Below are positions 13,229 through 13,725 of a DNA stretch of 13,725 bases, in pieces (the stretch's first letter is position 1; every line of letters begins with the position of its first letter). The stretch is from B8-G4 sp033720735. GTDB lineage: Bacteria > Bacteroidota > Bacteroidia > Chitinophagales > Saprospiraceae. The notes beneath the pieces were generated by a model. That model did no database searches and was not told the DNA's origin. It was given only the letters and a program-made list of their open reading frames with translations. The position numbers and the translations under genes were made by a program. The stretch is from the NCBI GenBank assembly GCA_033720735.1, contig JAWWBX010000091.1, positions 1 to 13,725 on the forward strand. Reading direction: 5' to 3'.

Positions 13229-13725
13229 CTAGAAGTACAACTTCAGACCGGTGTTCCAGGTGCGGCCGAAGCCGAAAATACCCCGGTTGCTGTACAAATC
13301 ATCGGTATTGTTGGTCACCAGCTCAGAGATGTACAGTTCATCAAACACATTGTTCATATTGAAACGGAGCGAGGCACGCAGGTCATCGCCCAGATCAAAG
13401 TTGTAAGAGATCCCGGCATCCACCAGTGAATAGGACGGCAGCTCGATCACACTTGCAGCTCCCTCAACGAAGAAGTCGGGATCGTCGACATCATATTGCG
13501 CAAACAGGCGTGATGCAGTGTAGTAATCGGCATAGACCCTCAGTCCGTTGGTGATCTCATAGGTCACACCAATATTGAATGTCGTCTGTGCGGCATCACC
13601 CACTTCCAGTCCGTCAATGAACAGTGTGGCATCGGCCACCGGTTGCTGCGTGTCAATGTTCGTTCCGCGTGCTGTCGGGTTACTGGCGTACTTCCAGTCC
13701 CCAAGCGACAACATTCCGGTAAACT
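13229..13725 (-). CDS. TonB-dependent outer-membrane receptor, C-terminal part
   Basis: The C-terminal end of an outer-membrane beta-barrel receptor that takes up ligands with energy from TonB-ExbBD. The frame is open to the window edge, so the visible 165 residues are only the last strands. Alternating amphipathic strands are clear: AAQTTFNIGVTYEITNGL, RVYADYYTASRLFAQYD, YSLVDAGISYNFDLGDDL and ASLRFNMNNVFDELYISE. The FNMNNVFDELY segment is typical of the late barrel of this family, and the protein ends WNTGLKLYF with the terminal Phe needed for barrel insertion by BAM. The substrate cannot be told from this part; no SusD-like partner is visible downstream, where an intrinsic terminator at 13130-13163 ends the unit. 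Confidence 0.92.
   Translation of the reverse strand, partial: FTGMLSLGDWKYASNPTARGTNIDTQQPVADATLFIDGLEVGDAAQTTFNIGVTYEITNGLRVYADYYTASRLFAQYDVDDPDFFVEGAASVIELPSYSLVDAGISYNFDLGDDLRASLRFNMNNVFDELYISELVTNNTDDLYSNRGIFGFGRTWNTGLKLYF

Noticed and set aside
1..13725. Defence island, prophage, biosynthetic cluster or mobile element
   Set aside because: No nuclease/toxin modules, integrase, transposase, phage structural genes or synthases are seen. The patatin gene stands alone without a CD-NTase, so a CBASS-type reading is not supported.

Overview
The window reads as ordinary chromosome from a member of the Bacteroidota, most likely a Saprospirales-type (Lewinella/Haliscomenobacter-like) bacterium. 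This is inferred from two secreted proteins with type IX secretion (T9SS) C-terminal sorting domains, the end of a TonB-dependent outer-membrane receptor, a lipoprotein with an acidic surface-export-like tail, TAnnTTTG-type -7 promoter boxes, and start codons that mostly lack a Shine-Dalgarno sequence. Base composition is moderately GC-rich. No tRNA, rRNA, insertion sequence, integrase, phage gene or CRISPR array is visible.

Layout. 1-1459 (+): the 3' part of a LytTR response regulator, followed directly, in the same frame and after a single stop codon, by a fructosamine/ketosamine-3-kinase family gene. 1528-4029 (-): a large secreted adhesin-like protein with Ig/cadherin-like repeats, a dockerin-like Ca-binding pair, a cohesin-like domain and a T9SS tail; its terminator hairpin overlaps the end of the kinase gene. 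4030-4239: a divergent promoter region. 4240-6645 (+): a conserved-looking all-helical protein of unknown function, then a TPR lipoprotein. 6646-6740: two adjoining short-unit tandem arrays (7 bp and 8 bp). 6741-9899 (-): a tightly packed cluster containing a membrane-bound 4Fe-4S oxidoreductase, a CCG-domain partner, a small Bacteroidota family often mislabelled 'ABC transporter ATPase', and a Spo0M/arrestin-like protein. 9971-10465 (+): a PyrR-like phosphoribosyltransferase. 10465-10504: a perfect 40-bp palindrome fitted between two convergent stop codons. 10503-13725 (-): a patatin-like phospholipase, a T9SS-secreted protein with a plastocyanin-type copper domain, and the C-terminal end of a TonB-dependent receptor.

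How the genes relate. The firmest functional unit is the Fe-S pair at 7748-9899. A membrane subunit with two 4Fe-4S clusters and a CCG-domain subunit overlap by 11 bp, as expected for a heterodisulfide-reductase-like (HdrD/GlpC-like) electron-transfer complex; the third gene overlaps the second by 4 bp. The other genes look like independent units. I see no convincing novel multi-gene system. The points most worth following are the palindrome between the stop codons, the tandem arrays that abut a stop codon, the copper-domain T9SS protein, and the presence of dockerin and cohesin-like domains in one chain.
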